Shown: piece after piece, positions 22,806 to 30,755 of the stretch
Layout of the letters: each line of letters starts with the position of its first letter
How positions within the stretch are numbered: position 1 is the first letter of the stretch
DNA from: Thalassospira sp.
GTDB lineage: Bacteria > Pseudomonadota > Alphaproteobacteria > Rhodospirillales > Thalassospiraceae
NCBI RefSeq assembly: GCF_002709775.1
Contig: NZ_PAQR01000006.1
Coordinates: 3,451-46,096 of the forward strand
DNA length: 42,646 nt
Reading direction: 5' to 3'
Notes under the pieces: generated by a model
What the model saw: the letters and a program-made list of their open reading frames with translations, nothing else
What the model was told of the DNA's origin: nothing
Databases searched by the model: none
Position numbers and translations under genes: made by a program

Positions 22806-23975
22806 TTAGGTGTCCGATCTTGCGTGCGGGTCGGTGCGTTCAATCAGCACATCGGCAACGGCAACCAATGCGTCCTTTGGCGAGGCACCCAACTCGATTG
22901 CCGCATCATAGATTTCGCGCTGTCGACGGGCACTGGTGCCGCGTTTAATGATGGTGCGTGCATGTTCGACTTCATCGACACAGCCAAAGAATTCGGCGTC
23001 AGGCCGGATGAGTTCAAGGATTTCTTCGAGCAGATCGGCATAGGGCACGATTTCGCCGCGACCAAAATCAATCAGACCGGCCTTCTCGCCCGGATCGCTG
23101 CCATAACGGCACGCCCGCCAGCGGTTTTCACGCACCAGCATGTTGGCATAAATCCGCCAGCGCTGATTATTGCGCCGCAGACGATAGAGCATACGCATCA
23201 GACATCGCGTGATCGACGCAACGCAAACAGCATCTTCAAGATCGGTACAGACATCAGCAATGCGCATTTCAAGCGTCGGCCAACGATCAGAGGGGCGCAA
23301 ATCCCACCAAAGCTTGGTGCCATCTTCGATCACGCCAGCATTGATCAGCATATCGACATGACGGCGATATTCCGCCCAGGAACCGAACACTTCAGGCAAG
23401 CCGGTACGCGGCAGGTTATCAAAGACAGACAGTCGGAAGGTCTGAAGCCCGGTCTCCCTGCCCCGCCAGAAAGGTGAACTGGTGGTAAGTGCGAGAAGAT
23501 GCGGCAGGAAGTAACTTGCCTGCGCCATCAGTTCGATGCGCAGATCATCATCCTCGATCCCGATATGGACATGCATGCCGCAAATCAATAAGCGATCCAC
23601 CACCGTGCGCAAATCGCGCGCGATGGTGTTGTAGCGCTCGCCATCGGTATGTTTCTGATCGTCCCACTGGGCAAAGGGATGGGTCGAGGCCGCGAGCAGC
23701 GCCATGTCATACTTCGCTGCCACCTCGGAAAGGGTGCTGCGCATTTCAATCAGCTGCTCGCGCGCTTCAAGCGCACTGTTGCAAACCTTGCTGCCCGTTT
23801 CGACCTGACAGCGCATGAATTCGCTTGAGACCTGATCGCCAAGCTTTGCCTTGGCGTCCTTGAGGAATTCGGCAGGCGGGTCTTTGGCAAGATCGCGGGT
23901 TTCGCGATCCACGAGCCAGAATTCTTCTTCAATGCCGATGGAAAATCCCGGTTCGCGTGCGTTGGCCCCAGCCAA
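22806..23975 (-). CDS. YbdK/GCS2-family carboxylate-amine ligase
   Basis: 389 aa from TTG 23975, one base after the stop of the upstream gene, with AGGAG 7 nt before it. The glutamate-cysteine-ligase type 2 fold is clear: GIEEEFWLVD (14-23), RCQVETGSKVC, GMHVHIGIEDDD and ADVCTDLEDAV, the ATP- and amine-binding blocks of YbdK/EgtA-like ligases. These proteins form gamma-glutamyl or similar amide bonds; true glutathione synthesis by this subgroup is weak or absent, so the substrate is unknown. It is translationally coupled to an N-formylglutamate-amidohydrolase gene, a pairing that hints at coupled handling of an acylated glutamate or amide. Confidence 0.9.
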   Translation of the reverse strand: MAGANAREPGFSIGIEEEFWLVDRETRDLAKDPPAEFLKDAKAKLGDQVSSEFMRCQVETGSKVCNSALEAREQLIEMRSTLSEVAAKYDMALLAASTHPFAQWDDQKHTDGERYNTIARDLRTVVDRLLICGMHVHIGIEDDDLRIELMAQASYFLPHLLALTTSSPFWRGRETGLQTFRLSVFDNLPRTGLPEVFGSWAEYRRHVDMLINAGVIEDGTKLWWDLRPSDRWPTLEMRIADVCTDLEDAVCVASITRCLMRMLYRLRRNNQRWRIYANMLVRENRWRACRYGSDPGEKAGLIDFGRGEIVPYADLLEEILELIRPDAEFFGCVDEVEHARTIIKRGTSARRQREIYDAAIELGASPKDALVAVADVLIERTDPHARSDT

Positions 23976-23976
23976 A

Positions 23977-24777
23977 TCAGTCTCTCCTGATCTTGTATAG
24001 GTTCGGATCCGCAAGGATGTCGACGAAGGCATCCCCAAGGATCTTCGCCCATTTTTCACATCCTGCGTCAGTATCAATCAGATCCTGACGAATTTCAATC
24101 GACACACACGGAAGACCAGCCGCCTCGCCGTGATGATCGATGGTGTAATCAGCAAGATGACGCCCGGAATAGGGTTCATTGTCGCCAATGGTCAGATCCG
24201 GGTTCTGCGCGCGCAGAGTTTCAAGCAGCGGCACCGGAATACGATCATCCTGATCCCACAAAACACCAATTTCCCACGGGCGTTCAAAACCCTGAAATAC
24301 GGGGGTGAAGCTGTGAATGGCGATCAGGGCCGGGGCGATTTTATGGGCGTGGAATGTGGCAATCTGTTCTTCGATCGCCCAGTGATAGGGCAGGAAAATC
24401 TCGCGGATGCGCTGCATATGTTCGCTGGGCGAGACGTTCTTGTTGCCCGGCACCACGGTCTGATCGGCAATTTCGGGCATTCCGGTCGGGTCCCAAAGCT
24501 GCCGGTTGCAGTCAATCACAAGACGCGAAAACCCACCCAGAACCGCCGGGCAGTCAAAACGATCAACCAGAATTTCAGTCACCTTGCGCGCGCCGATATC
24601 CCAGCCGATATGGCGCTTGCGCTCTTCCTCGGGCAGGCCGAGCGTACCTAGGCTTTTGGGGATTTCGCGGGACGCATGATCGCAGACAAAAAGCGAGTGG
24701 CCCTTGCCGTTTTCATTCAAGACTTCAAACGGGGCGGGATCATCATGGCCCAAAAGGGTCCCAGCTTGGTTCGGCAC
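23977..24777 (-). CDS. N-formylglutamate amidohydrolase family protein
   Basis: 266 aa from GTG 24777 (AGGAG 7 nt upstream; the longer in-frame reading has no ribosome site). The family's conserved blocks are present: DHASREIP (33-40), HIGWDIGA (56-63), IDCNR, AIHSFTP and SIEIRQDLID. Such Zn-dependent enzymes hydrolyse N-formyl-L-glutamate (HutG type, histidine breakdown) or related substrates, but no hut genes are seen, so it may act on another N-acyl amino acid. It overlaps in expression with the downstream carboxylate-amine ligase, whose start lies 1 nt past this stop. A 287-nt gap separates it from a divergent GntR regulator whose operator lies at 24986-25002. Confidence 0.9.
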   Translation of the reverse strand: MPNQAGTLLGHDDPAPFEVLNENGKGHSLFVCDHASREIPKSLGTLGLPEEERKRHIGWDIGARKVTEILVDRFDCPAVLGGFSRLVIDCNRQLWDPTGMPEIADQTVVPGNKNVSPSEHMQRIREIFLPYHWAIEEQIATFHAHKIAPALIAIHSFTPVFQGFERPWEIGVLWDQDDRIPVPLLETLRAQNPDLTIGDNEPYSGRHLADYTIDHHGEAAGLPCVSIEIRQDLIDTDAGCEKWAKILGDAFVDILADPNLYKIRRD

Positions 24778-24985
24778 GCGTGTTCTCCTGAAATTCGGTG
24801 GTCTTTTGGTATTGAGTATCGATATTGGCAGGTCAACCGGGGCAGCAGCGCGCTTAAGGACGGGCTGCGCATGCGCCATCCGGCATCTGTTGGACTATCA
24901 ATTTATCGCGACCGAGACAAGATTGCGCTGCAATAAGCAGGCCTGATGCATATCGACACTTTGCGTAGCGCCCAAACATCCCGTA

Positions 24986-25002
24986 AAATGGTATGACCAT
25001 TT
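24986..25002. promoter_or_regulatory. FadR/PdhR-type operator
   Basis: A perfect 7-bp-arm, 17-bp dyad AAATGGT-ATG-ACCATTT, whose core TGGT-N3-ACCA is the consensus of FadR-subfamily GntR regulators. It is 62 nt before the start of the GntR-family gene at 25065 and could also affect the divergent minus-strand operon. Confidence 0.7.
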
Positions 25003-25064
25003 AGGGGCAGGACAACTAACATCATTGCTCTGGCACAGAAAAACACGATTGGAGACAACCCAAC

Positions 25065-25814
25065 ATGCCGTCTGCCAAGCCGGTTCAGGCACAAGACGAC
25101 CCGGAAACCAAGCGTCCGAAAAGGATCGCCGATCAGGTTGCCGATCAGATCCTTGAAAAGATTTCAGACGGCATTTTCCTGCCCGGAGACCGCCTGCCCG
25201 GTGAACGCCAGCTTGCCGAAAGCATGTCAGTCAGCCGCGTGTCGGTGCGCGCAGCCCTGCAAAAGCTCAAGACCCGTGGGTACTTGCGCGCAGTTCAGGG
25301 TGGCGGCACCGAAATCCTGTCATCGACCGGGATCGACATGGATACCGCCATGACCGATCTGGTGCGCGATTCGATCAGCAATCTGCGCGATCTGCAGGAA
25401 ATCCGCTGCACGCTTGAAACATGGGCGGCACGCCGGGCTGCAATCAATGCCAGTGACGAGGATATCAAGCTTCTGCGCATGGCCTATCGCCAGGCACATG
25501 ACCCACGGCGGGCTGCGAAATATCGTGCGGATGATGACCACCGCCTGCATATGATGATTGGCCGGGCGACCGGATCGATCATTTATTATCACGTGATGAA
25601 AATGCTGCATGACGTGCTGCAGGCGGCCCTGACCGAAATCCGTTTCAACGGCATGGTCGGCCCGACCTTTGATCGCATGGTGCAGGACCACCACCGCGAC
25701 ATCATCGAAGCCATCGCTGCCCACGACCCGGATGCGGCGGAAAAGGCGATGTCCGATCACTTGCAAGCCGTAATCGATTTCTTCAAAACCGCATCGGACA
25801 AGCAGGCGACCTAA
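25065..25814 (+). CDS. GntR-family regulator, FadR subfamily (FCD domain)
   Basis: 249 aa. Residues about 19-85 are the GntR winged helix (QILEKISDGIFLPGDRLPGE, then RQLAESMSVSRVSVRAALQKL). Residues about 105-240 are an all-helical FCD effector domain with the Asp/His positions (DDDHRLH, QDHHRD, SDHLQ) that bind a metal and a carboxylate ligand in this subfamily. ATG 25065 follows GGAG (25051-25054). Its likely operator lies 62 nt upstream. It is followed 62 nt later on the same strand by a glycerate kinase gene, so control of glycerate/hydroxypyruvate use, with a small organic acid as ligand, is the best inference. Confidence 0.92.
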   Translation: MPSAKPVQAQDDPETKRPKRIADQVADQILEKISDGIFLPGDRLPGERQLAESMSVSRVSVRAALQKLKTRGYLRAVQGGGTEILSSTGIDMDTAMTDLVRDSISNLRDLQEIRCTLETWAARRAAINASDEDIKLLRMAYRQAHDPRRAAKYRADDDHRLHMMIGRATGSIIYYHVMKMLHDVLQAALTEIRFNGMVGPTFDRMVQDHHRDIIEAIAAHDPDAAEKAMSDHLQAVIDFFKTASDKQAT

Positions 25815-25876
25815 ACACCCGAACCAAATTCAAGGCCGGGATCAACCCCGCCAAAATCCAATCAGGGAAACCCGAC

Positions 25877-27139
25877 ATGACCACTTCGCGCGAAAAACTT
25901 CTGGCTTTGATGGATGCGGCATTAAAGGCCGCCGACCCCGGTGTTCAGATCCCGCGCAACCTGCCGGAACCGCCCAAGGGCAAAACCATCGTCATTGGCG
26001 CTGGCAAGGCATCAGCCAATATGGCGCGTGCGTTTGAGAAAGCCTGGAAAGGTGATGTCGAAGGGCTGGTCGTGACCCGCTATGGCCATGCGGTCGAATG
26101 TGATCAGATTGAGATTGTCGAGGCATCCCACCCGGTCCCCGATGCCGCCGGGGAAAAGGCTGCCAAGCGGATCCTTGATATTGTTTCGGGTGCCGGTCCC
26201 GATGATCTGGTGGTGTGCATGATTTCCGGGGGTGGATCAGCCCTTCTGGCCCTGCCCGGTCCGGGTCTGACACTTGAAGACAAACAGGCGATCAGCAAGG
26301 CGCTGTTGCGCAGTGGGGCGACCATTTCAGAAATGAATTGTGTGCGCAAACACCTGTCCGCGATCAAGGGCGGTCGGCTTGCCAAGGCCTCTGCACCTGC
26401 GCGCATGGTGACCTATCTGGTTTCCGACGTGCCGGGCGATGATCCGGCGATTATTGCATCGGGCCCGACGGTGTCTGATCCCTCCACCGGGCAGGATGCG
26501 CTTGATATCCTTCGTCATTATCAGATCGACATCCCGAAGGCCGCCGAGGACCTTCTGCGCAGCGAGAAGGATGAGACGATCAAGCCCGACGATCCCTGCT
26601 TTGACGGTCATGAAACCATCATGCTGGCCCGCCCGCAGGATAGCCTTGAGGCCGCCGCATCAGTTGCACGCGACATGGGGCTCAATACCGTGATCCTTGG
26701 CGATGCGATTGAAGGCGAAGCCCGCGAAGTCGCCATTGTTCATGCCGGCATCGCCCATCAGGTTGCCAATCATGGCCAGCCGGCGGCAAAGCCGTGCGTG
26801 TTGCTTTCGGGCGGTGAAACCACTGTTACCGTGCGTGGCAAGGGTGGCCGTGGGGGACGCAACAGCGAATTTTTGCTGTCTCTTCTGCTTCAGTTGCGCG
26901 ATCAACCGGGCTTTAGCGCGCTTGCGATTGATACTGACGGCATTGATGGCAGCGAGGATAATGCCGGCGCCATCATTGATGCCAAAAGCTGGCAAACCGC
27001 ACAAAAGGACGGCGTCGATCTTTGGGAGTACCTTAATAACAATGACGCCTATAGCGCCTTTGCCAAGATTGATGATTTGCTGGTCACCGGCCCGACCCTG
27101 ACCAACGTCAATGATTTCCGGGCCATCCTGATTGAATAG
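25877..27139 (+). CDS. Glycerate 2-kinase (DUF4147/MOFRL type)
   Basis: 420 aa. The N-terminal glycerate-kinase domain has the nucleotide-binding VIGAGKASANMARAFE, the SGGGSALLALP loop and NCVRKHLSAIKGGRL, with a SDVPGDDPAIIASGPT block. The C-terminal MOFRL domain ends in SALAIDTDGIDGSEDNAG, diagnostic of class II enzymes. The product is 2-phosphoglycerate from D-glycerate and ATP, feeding lower glycolysis; relatives were once called hydroxypyruvate reductase (TtuD), but that name is considered wrong for this fold. AGGGAA precedes ATG 25877. It is in line with the FadR-type regulator and converges, 19 nt away, with hydroxypyruvate isomerase, together a hydroxypyruvate/glycerate cluster. Confidence 0.93.
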   Translation: MTTSREKLLALMDAALKAADPGVQIPRNLPEPPKGKTIVIGAGKASANMARAFEKAWKGDVEGLVVTRYGHAVECDQIEIVEASHPVPDAAGEKAAKRILDIVSGAGPDDLVVCMISGGGSALLALPGPGLTLEDKQAISKALLRSGATISEMNCVRKHLSAIKGGRLAKASAPARMVTYLVSDVPGDDPAIIASGPTVSDPSTGQDALDILRHYQIDIPKAAEDLLRSEKDETIKPDDPCFDGHETIMLARPQDSLEAAASVARDMGLNTVILGDAIEGEAREVAIVHAGIAHQVANHGQPAAKPCVLLSGGETTVTVRGKGGRGGRNSEFLLSLLLQLRDQPGFSALAIDTDGIDGSEDNAGAIIDAKSWQTAQKDGVDLWEYLNNNDAYSAFAKIDDLLVTGPTLTNVNDFRAILIE

Positions 27140-27158
27140 GCTTTAACCCAAAGACCGA

Positions 27159-27950
27159 TCAAGCGCCGGGCTTTGGCATCCAGGGGCGCACCCAGCCAAG
27201 CCCGTCTTCGGTTTTGCCATGTGGTTTATATTCGCAGCCAATCCAGCCGTCATAGCCGATGCGATCAAGCATATAGAACAGGAAGGGGTAATTAAGCTCC
27301 CCACTGTCGGGTTCATGACGTCCCGGGGCGCCTGCGACCTGCACATGGGCGATGCTGTCGATATGCTTGTCCAGCCGTGCGGCAATGTTCCCGCCAACAA
27401 TCTGGGCATGATAGATATCGAACTGCAGCTTCAGGCGCGGGTGATCAAGCTGTTCAAGGATCACAGCAGCCTGTTCGATGGAATTTAGCAAATAACCCGG
27501 CATATCAAGCGGATTGATCGGCTCGATCAGGATATCGACGCCGGCCTGATCGGCAAGATCGGCGGCATAAAGCAGATTGTCGCAATAAAGCCGGGCAAGT
27601 TCACCGGAATCCTCGCCCTTGCCCATGAGGCCTGCCATGCAATGGAGCATCTTGCAATCGGTGGCCGCTGCGTAATCAAGCGCCTGCACGACAGAGTCGC
27701 GAAAGGCATCCTCGCGCCCCGGACGGCAGGCCAGACCACGGTCGCCTGCTTCCCAATCGCCTGCAGGCAGGTTGAACAAAACCTGTTCCAACCCATTGTC
27801 ATCAAGCAGCGATTTGACCGTGGAAAGCGGCATGTCATAGGCGCCGATATATTCCACCCCGACAAAGCCCGCATCCGCGGCCGCGGCGAACCGTTTTTCA
27901 AACGGCAGTTCGGCAAACAGGAACGAAAGGTTGGCGGCAAAGCGGGGCAT
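27159..27950 (-). CDS. hyi: Hydroxypyruvate isomerase
   Basis: 263 aa sugar-phosphate isomerase-like TIM barrel that interconverts hydroxypyruvate and tartronate semialdehyde. The metal ligands typical of the family can be read: Glu143 (LIEPIN), Asp178 (FDIYH), Gln204 (HVQVAG) and Glu240 (CEYKP). The GRHEPDSGELNYP stretch is a Hyi signature. It is on the minus strand behind a LysR gene (64 nt), facing the glycerate kinase gene. Glyoxylate carboligase and tartronate semialdehyde reductase, the usual partners, are not in the window. The ribosome site before ATG 27950 is weak (GTGGA). Confidence 0.9.
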   Translation of the reverse strand: MPRFAANLSFLFAELPFEKRFAAAADAGFVGVEYIGAYDMPLSTVKSLLDDNGLEQVLFNLPAGDWEAGDRGLACRPGREDAFRDSVVQALDYAAATDCKMLHCMAGLMGKGEDSGELARLYCDNLLYAADLADQAGVDILIEPINPLDMPGYLLNSIEQAAVILEQLDHPRLKLQFDIYHAQIVGGNIAARLDKHIDSIAHVQVAGAPGRHEPDSGELNYPFLFYMLDRIGYDGWIGCEYKPHGKTEDGLGWVRPWMPKPGA

Positions 27951-28014
27951 GATCGATCCACAAGAATGATTGACGATGCCACATGGTTTCCGATGCAGCC
28001 CGCAAGGTCAATCT

Positions 28015-28923
28015 TCAATCACGCGAGGATCCGGCAAGCGGCCCGGATGATGCCACTTCGCGTTTGATCCAATCGCCGAATGCCTCGACCTCGCGACGGT
28101 TATCGCCCCGGCCGGTATGCACATAGTGATAAGAATGCCCTTTGATTTCCGGACCAAATGGCATCACCAGCAATCCGGCATCGATTTCGGCCCGCACCAT
28201 CTCAGGGCTGGCGAGGACAACACCCTGCCCGGCAATGGCAGCCTGAATGGCGTGACTGTCATCCGAAAAGCTTATCCCCGCAGCCGGCAAGCATTCTGAG
28301 AAGCCTGCCACCTGCCCCCATCTTTGCCAGGTCGGGGTCGCATCATCGGGGCGCAGCCAGTCGAAATGCAGCAAGGTCGTCTTGCGCAGGCCTTCTGGTT
28401 TTTCCAGCCCCAAAGAAGGACTGCAAAGCGGGACAAAATGTTCGCGAAACAATGGGCTTGCCACCAATCCCGGATAGGGTCCGACACCATAACGAATGGC
28501 CGCATCCGCAACGCCACCGGCAAGGTCAACCGCCTCTGGCGAGGTATGAAGGCGCAGATGGATGTCGGGATACTCCGCCTGAAACCGTGGCAGGCGTGGC
28601 AACAGCCATTTTGCCGCAAAGGATGGAATAACCGACACCGTCACACTGCGAGATGCCGGACGGTTGCGCACCTGGTCAATCGCCTTGGCAAAGGATGCGA
28701 AGCCATCACGCAACACCGGATAAAGCGCCTGCCCGACATCGGTCAGGACCACCTGCCGTGGCTTGCGATCAAACAACTGAACAGCCAGCGTTTCTTCAAG
28801 AAGGCGCACCTGATGGCTGATCGCGGTTGGCGTGACTCCAAGCTCGGAGGCGGCATTCTTGAAACTTTGATGTCGGGCTGCGACTTCAAAGGCCCGCAGG
28901 GTCGCAAGTGGCGGCAATGACAT
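28015..28923 (-). CDS. LysR-family transcription regulator (GcvA-like)
   Basis: 302 aa. The N-terminal 60 residues are the LysR winged helix (FEVAARHQSFKNAASELGVT, SHQVRLLEETL, VQLFDRKPRQVVLTD), of the GcvA-type group. Residues about 90-290 are a periplasmic-binding-like effector domain. ATG 28923. It is divergent from the AzoR-type gene (121 nt between the two starts), the classic arrangement for a LysR target, and is followed on its own strand by hyi. Its ligand is unknown. Repeated TCATC half-sites in the shared gap are candidate binding sites. Confidence 0.93.
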   Translation of the reverse strand: MSLPPLATLRAFEVAARHQSFKNAASELGVTPTAISHQVRLLEETLAVQLFDRKPRQVVLTDVGQALYPVLRDGFASFAKAIDQVRNRPASRSVTVSVIPSFAAKWLLPRLPRFQAEYPDIHLRLHTSPEAVDLAGGVADAAIRYGVGPYPGLVASPLFREHFVPLCSPSLGLEKPEGLRKTTLLHFDWLRPDDATPTWQRWGQVAGFSECLPAAGISFSDDSHAIQAAIAGQGVVLASPEMVRAEIDAGLLVMPFGPEIKGHSYHYVHTGRGDNRREVEAFGDWIKREVASSGPLAGSSRD

Positions 28924-28938
28924 ATGAATGAACTGAGC

Positions 28939-29030
28939 TCATCTATTGGCTGAGGAATTCGATTTTGCCGTGCCCGTTAAATTCAGTCAATGCTTGGTCA
29001 TCACAGACACACAGATGAACCATTTTCATC
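28939..29030. promoter_or_regulatory. Repeated TCATC/GATGA half-sites between lysR and azoR
   Basis: Four half-sites, TCATC at 28939-28943 and 28998-29002 and a pair forming the perfect repeat GATGAA-CCATT-TTCATC at 29014-29030, lie in the 121-nt divergent gap. The last dyad overlaps the region just before the azoR ribosome site, where a repressor or LysR tetramer could act. TGAGCTCA at 28934-28941 overlaps the first. Confidence 0.4.
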
Positions 29031-29044
29031 CCATGGAGAGTATG

Positions 29045-29734
29045 ATGACCAGAATTCTTCATATCGACAGCAGTTCCCGCCCGGGCCGATCAGATCAGAA
29101 ACAGCATGGCTCACATACGCGCCGCCTTACAGCCCAGTTCATGCAAAACTGGCTGGCGAAACGTCCGGATACCGAGATCATCTATCGCGACGTCGGGGCA
29201 AACCCGCCCCAACCGACCACCGGTGACTGGGTCCATGCGGCCTTTACCCCACCCGACGACCGTGAAGACTGGATGCACGCAGCTCTGCGCGAAAGCGACC
29301 AACTGGTGGATGAATTGCTTTCGGCCGACATCATTGTCGCCGGGGTGCCGATGTATAATTTTGGCATGCCTGCACAGATGAAGGCGTGGGTTGATAACAT
29401 CGTTCGGGTTGGCCGGACATTCGGCTTTGACCGGTCACGCGACGGCGTGCCTTATTGGCCGATGATAACGGACAACAAATCCATCGTCGTTTTGTCGTCG
29501 CGTGGTGATTACGGCTATGACAAGGGTGGCCGGATTGATCACATGAACTTTGTCGAAGGCGGCGTTTTCACCCCGCTACAATATATCGGCATCACCGATC
29601 AGTTTGGCGCTGCCATTGAATATGACGAGTTCGCCGATGACCGCACCCAGACATCCATCAAGCAGGCCGAAGACAAAGTCATTGAACTTGTCGATCAACT
29701 GATCGCCAAGCATGACGCATCAAAGGCCGCGTGA
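29045..29734 (+). CDS. azoR: FMN-dependent NADH:quinone/azo reductase (AzoR family)
   Basis: 229 aa flavodoxin-like protein reducing quinones and azo compounds by two-electron transfer. The phosphate-binding N-terminus (ILHIDSSSRPGRS) and the PMYNFGMPAQMKAW (MYNF) loop that grips FMN are present, as is the SSRGDYG motif. Start: ATG 29045, with GGAG at 29035-29038; the ATG at 29042 is 3 nt closer, and longer in-frame readings have no ribosome site. It is divergent from a LysR gene that probably regulates it. It has about 25 extra residues after the beta-1 phosphate loop compared with E. coli AzoR. Confidence 0.92.
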   Translation: MTRILHIDSSSRPGRSDQKQHGSHTRRLTAQFMQNWLAKRPDTEIIYRDVGANPPQPTTGDWVHAAFTPPDDREDWMHAALRESDQLVDELLSADIIVAGVPMYNFGMPAQMKAWVDNIVRVGRTFGFDRSRDGVPYWPMITDNKSIVVLSSRGDYGYDKGGRIDHMNFVEGGVFTPLQYIGITDQFGAAIEYDEFADDRTQTSIKQAEDKVIELVDQLIAKHDASKAA

Positions 29735-29743
29735 CTTTGGCTT

Positions 29744-29768
29744 GCGGGCAGGAACCCCTCCTGCCCGC
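29744..29768 (+). terminator. Strong hairpin after azoR, no T tract
   Basis: A perfect 10-bp G/C-rich stem (29744-29753 with 29759-29768) with a 5-nt loop begins 10 nt past the azoR stop. It lacks a T run, so it may stabilise the 3' end or assist a factor-dependent stop rather than act alone. Confidence 0.4.
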
Positions 29769-29849
29769 CAACTCGCGCAAGGTTTTCAAGACATTCAAGG
29801 ACGTTGTCGCTATAACGTCCCCGTGACTTTTCAAGGAACGAGGATATCG

Positions 29850-30278
29850 ATGAACAACGCATTTACCCTTCATCCGCAGCTTGCCGCCGATACCACTTTG
29901 GTGACCGACGGACCGCTTTCACATGTTCTGTTGATGAATGATGCGCGTTATCCCTGGCTTATTCTTGTGCCCAAGCGCCCGGATCTGGTCGATTACGATG
30001 ATCTGAGTGCCGAAGACCGCAAGATGCTTGGCGATGAAGTCGCCGCTGCATCTCGTGTGATCAAGCGCCGCTTTGATGCGTTCAAGACCAATGTTGCGAT
30101 GCTGGGCAATATGGTGCCGCAGCTTCATTGCCACGTGATTGGCCGTTTCAAGGATGACGCGGCATGGCCCGGCCCGGTTTGGGGTGTTGGCACCGCTGAA
30201 CCCTATGATGAAGACGAAGGCCGCGACCGCCTGGCAGCCCTTCGGGCGGATCTGGTATCGGCCTTCAAGCATCTCTGA
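29850..30278 (+). CDS. HIT-family nucleotide-binding hydrolase
   Basis: 142 aa. The histidine-triad motif reads QLHCHVI (91-97), with Gln in place of the first His and His93 and His95 conserved; His95 is the probable nucleophile, and this Q-first variant is common in proteobacterial HIT proteins. These hydrolyse nucleotide phosphoramidates or dinucleoside polyphosphates. ATG 29850 has GAGGA 5 nt upstream, so the in-frame TTG at 29712 is unlikely. It leads a plus-strand run of HIT, DUF3088 and hemN genes. Confidence 0.9.
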   Translation: MNNAFTLHPQLAADTTLVTDGPLSHVLLMNDARYPWLILVPKRPDLVDYDDLSAEDRKMLGDEVAAASRVIKRRFDAFKTNVAMLGNMVPQLHCHVIGRFKDDAAWPGPVWGVGTAEPYDEDEGRDRLAALRADLVSAFKHL

Positions 30279-30338
30279 TCGTCGCCACCGACATCATCAA
30301 GGCGCGCGACACCGCGCCGTTACGAAAGGCCAAGCCCC

Positions 30339-30695
30339 ATGCCGGTTCTCGAACGCGATACGGTATTTCTGATCAAACCCGATTTCGAAGATCCCGCTTG
30401 GCCAAACCAGCGTTTTTATTGCTGGCATTGCGCCTTGATTGATGGGGTACTGGGATCATTTCCAGATTTGCTTGGTGCGCTTGATATCCGTCACATCAAT
30501 TGGTCGCGCCCGAGGAACGATGTCATCGCGCTTTTGGGCGAAGACCATCAATCACTTCCGGTGATGATTTTGAAATCGGGCGCCACATCATCGCTTCAAA
30601 CCGGCACGGCAAATGGCCAAGCGTTTATTGATGACAAGGACGGCATTTTGCATGCCTTGAGTGAACGGCACGGCTTCCCTGTTCCTCACCCTTGA
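30339..30695 (+). CDS. DUF3088 family protein
   Basis: 118 aa of unknown function. The conserved features are an N-terminal DTVFLIKPDFEDPAWP segment, RFYCWHCALIDGVLGSFP with a Cys-x-x-Cys pair, and the middle RPRNDVIALLGEDHQSLPV, all as in the family. The cysteine pair near residues 28-31 and the thioredoxin-like strand pattern suggest a redox or metal site, but nothing is established. Starts at ATG 30339 with AAAGG upstream. Its stop codon lies inside an FNR-like box that precedes hemN. Confidence 0.85.
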   Translation: MPVLERDTVFLIKPDFEDPAWPNQRFYCWHCALIDGVLGSFPDLLGALDIRHINWSRPRNDVIALLGEDHQSLPVMILKSGATSSLQTGTANGQAFIDDKDGILHALSERHGFPVPHP

Positions 30696-30707
30696 GGCAT
30701 ATCAAGG
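30690..30707 (+). promoter_or_regulatory. FNR/FixK-type box upstream of hemN
   Basis: The dyad CCTTGA-N6-TCAAGG contains TTGAG-GCAT-ATCAA, nine of ten positions of the FNR/Anr/FixK consensus (TTGAT-N4-ATCAA). It is centred 57 nt before the hemN ATG at 30756 and overlaps the stop codon of the preceding gene. Oxygen-controlled hemN promoters commonly carry such a box. Confidence 0.65.
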
Positions 30708-30755
30708 CAGAGCAGATTGGAATAATGCAAAAGACGGACAGAACGAATTTTCGGG

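Noticed and set aside
30301..30318. GGCGCG/CGCGCC hairpin after the HIT gene as a terminator
   Set aside because: Short G/C stem with no T tract between close genes; transcription probably continues.
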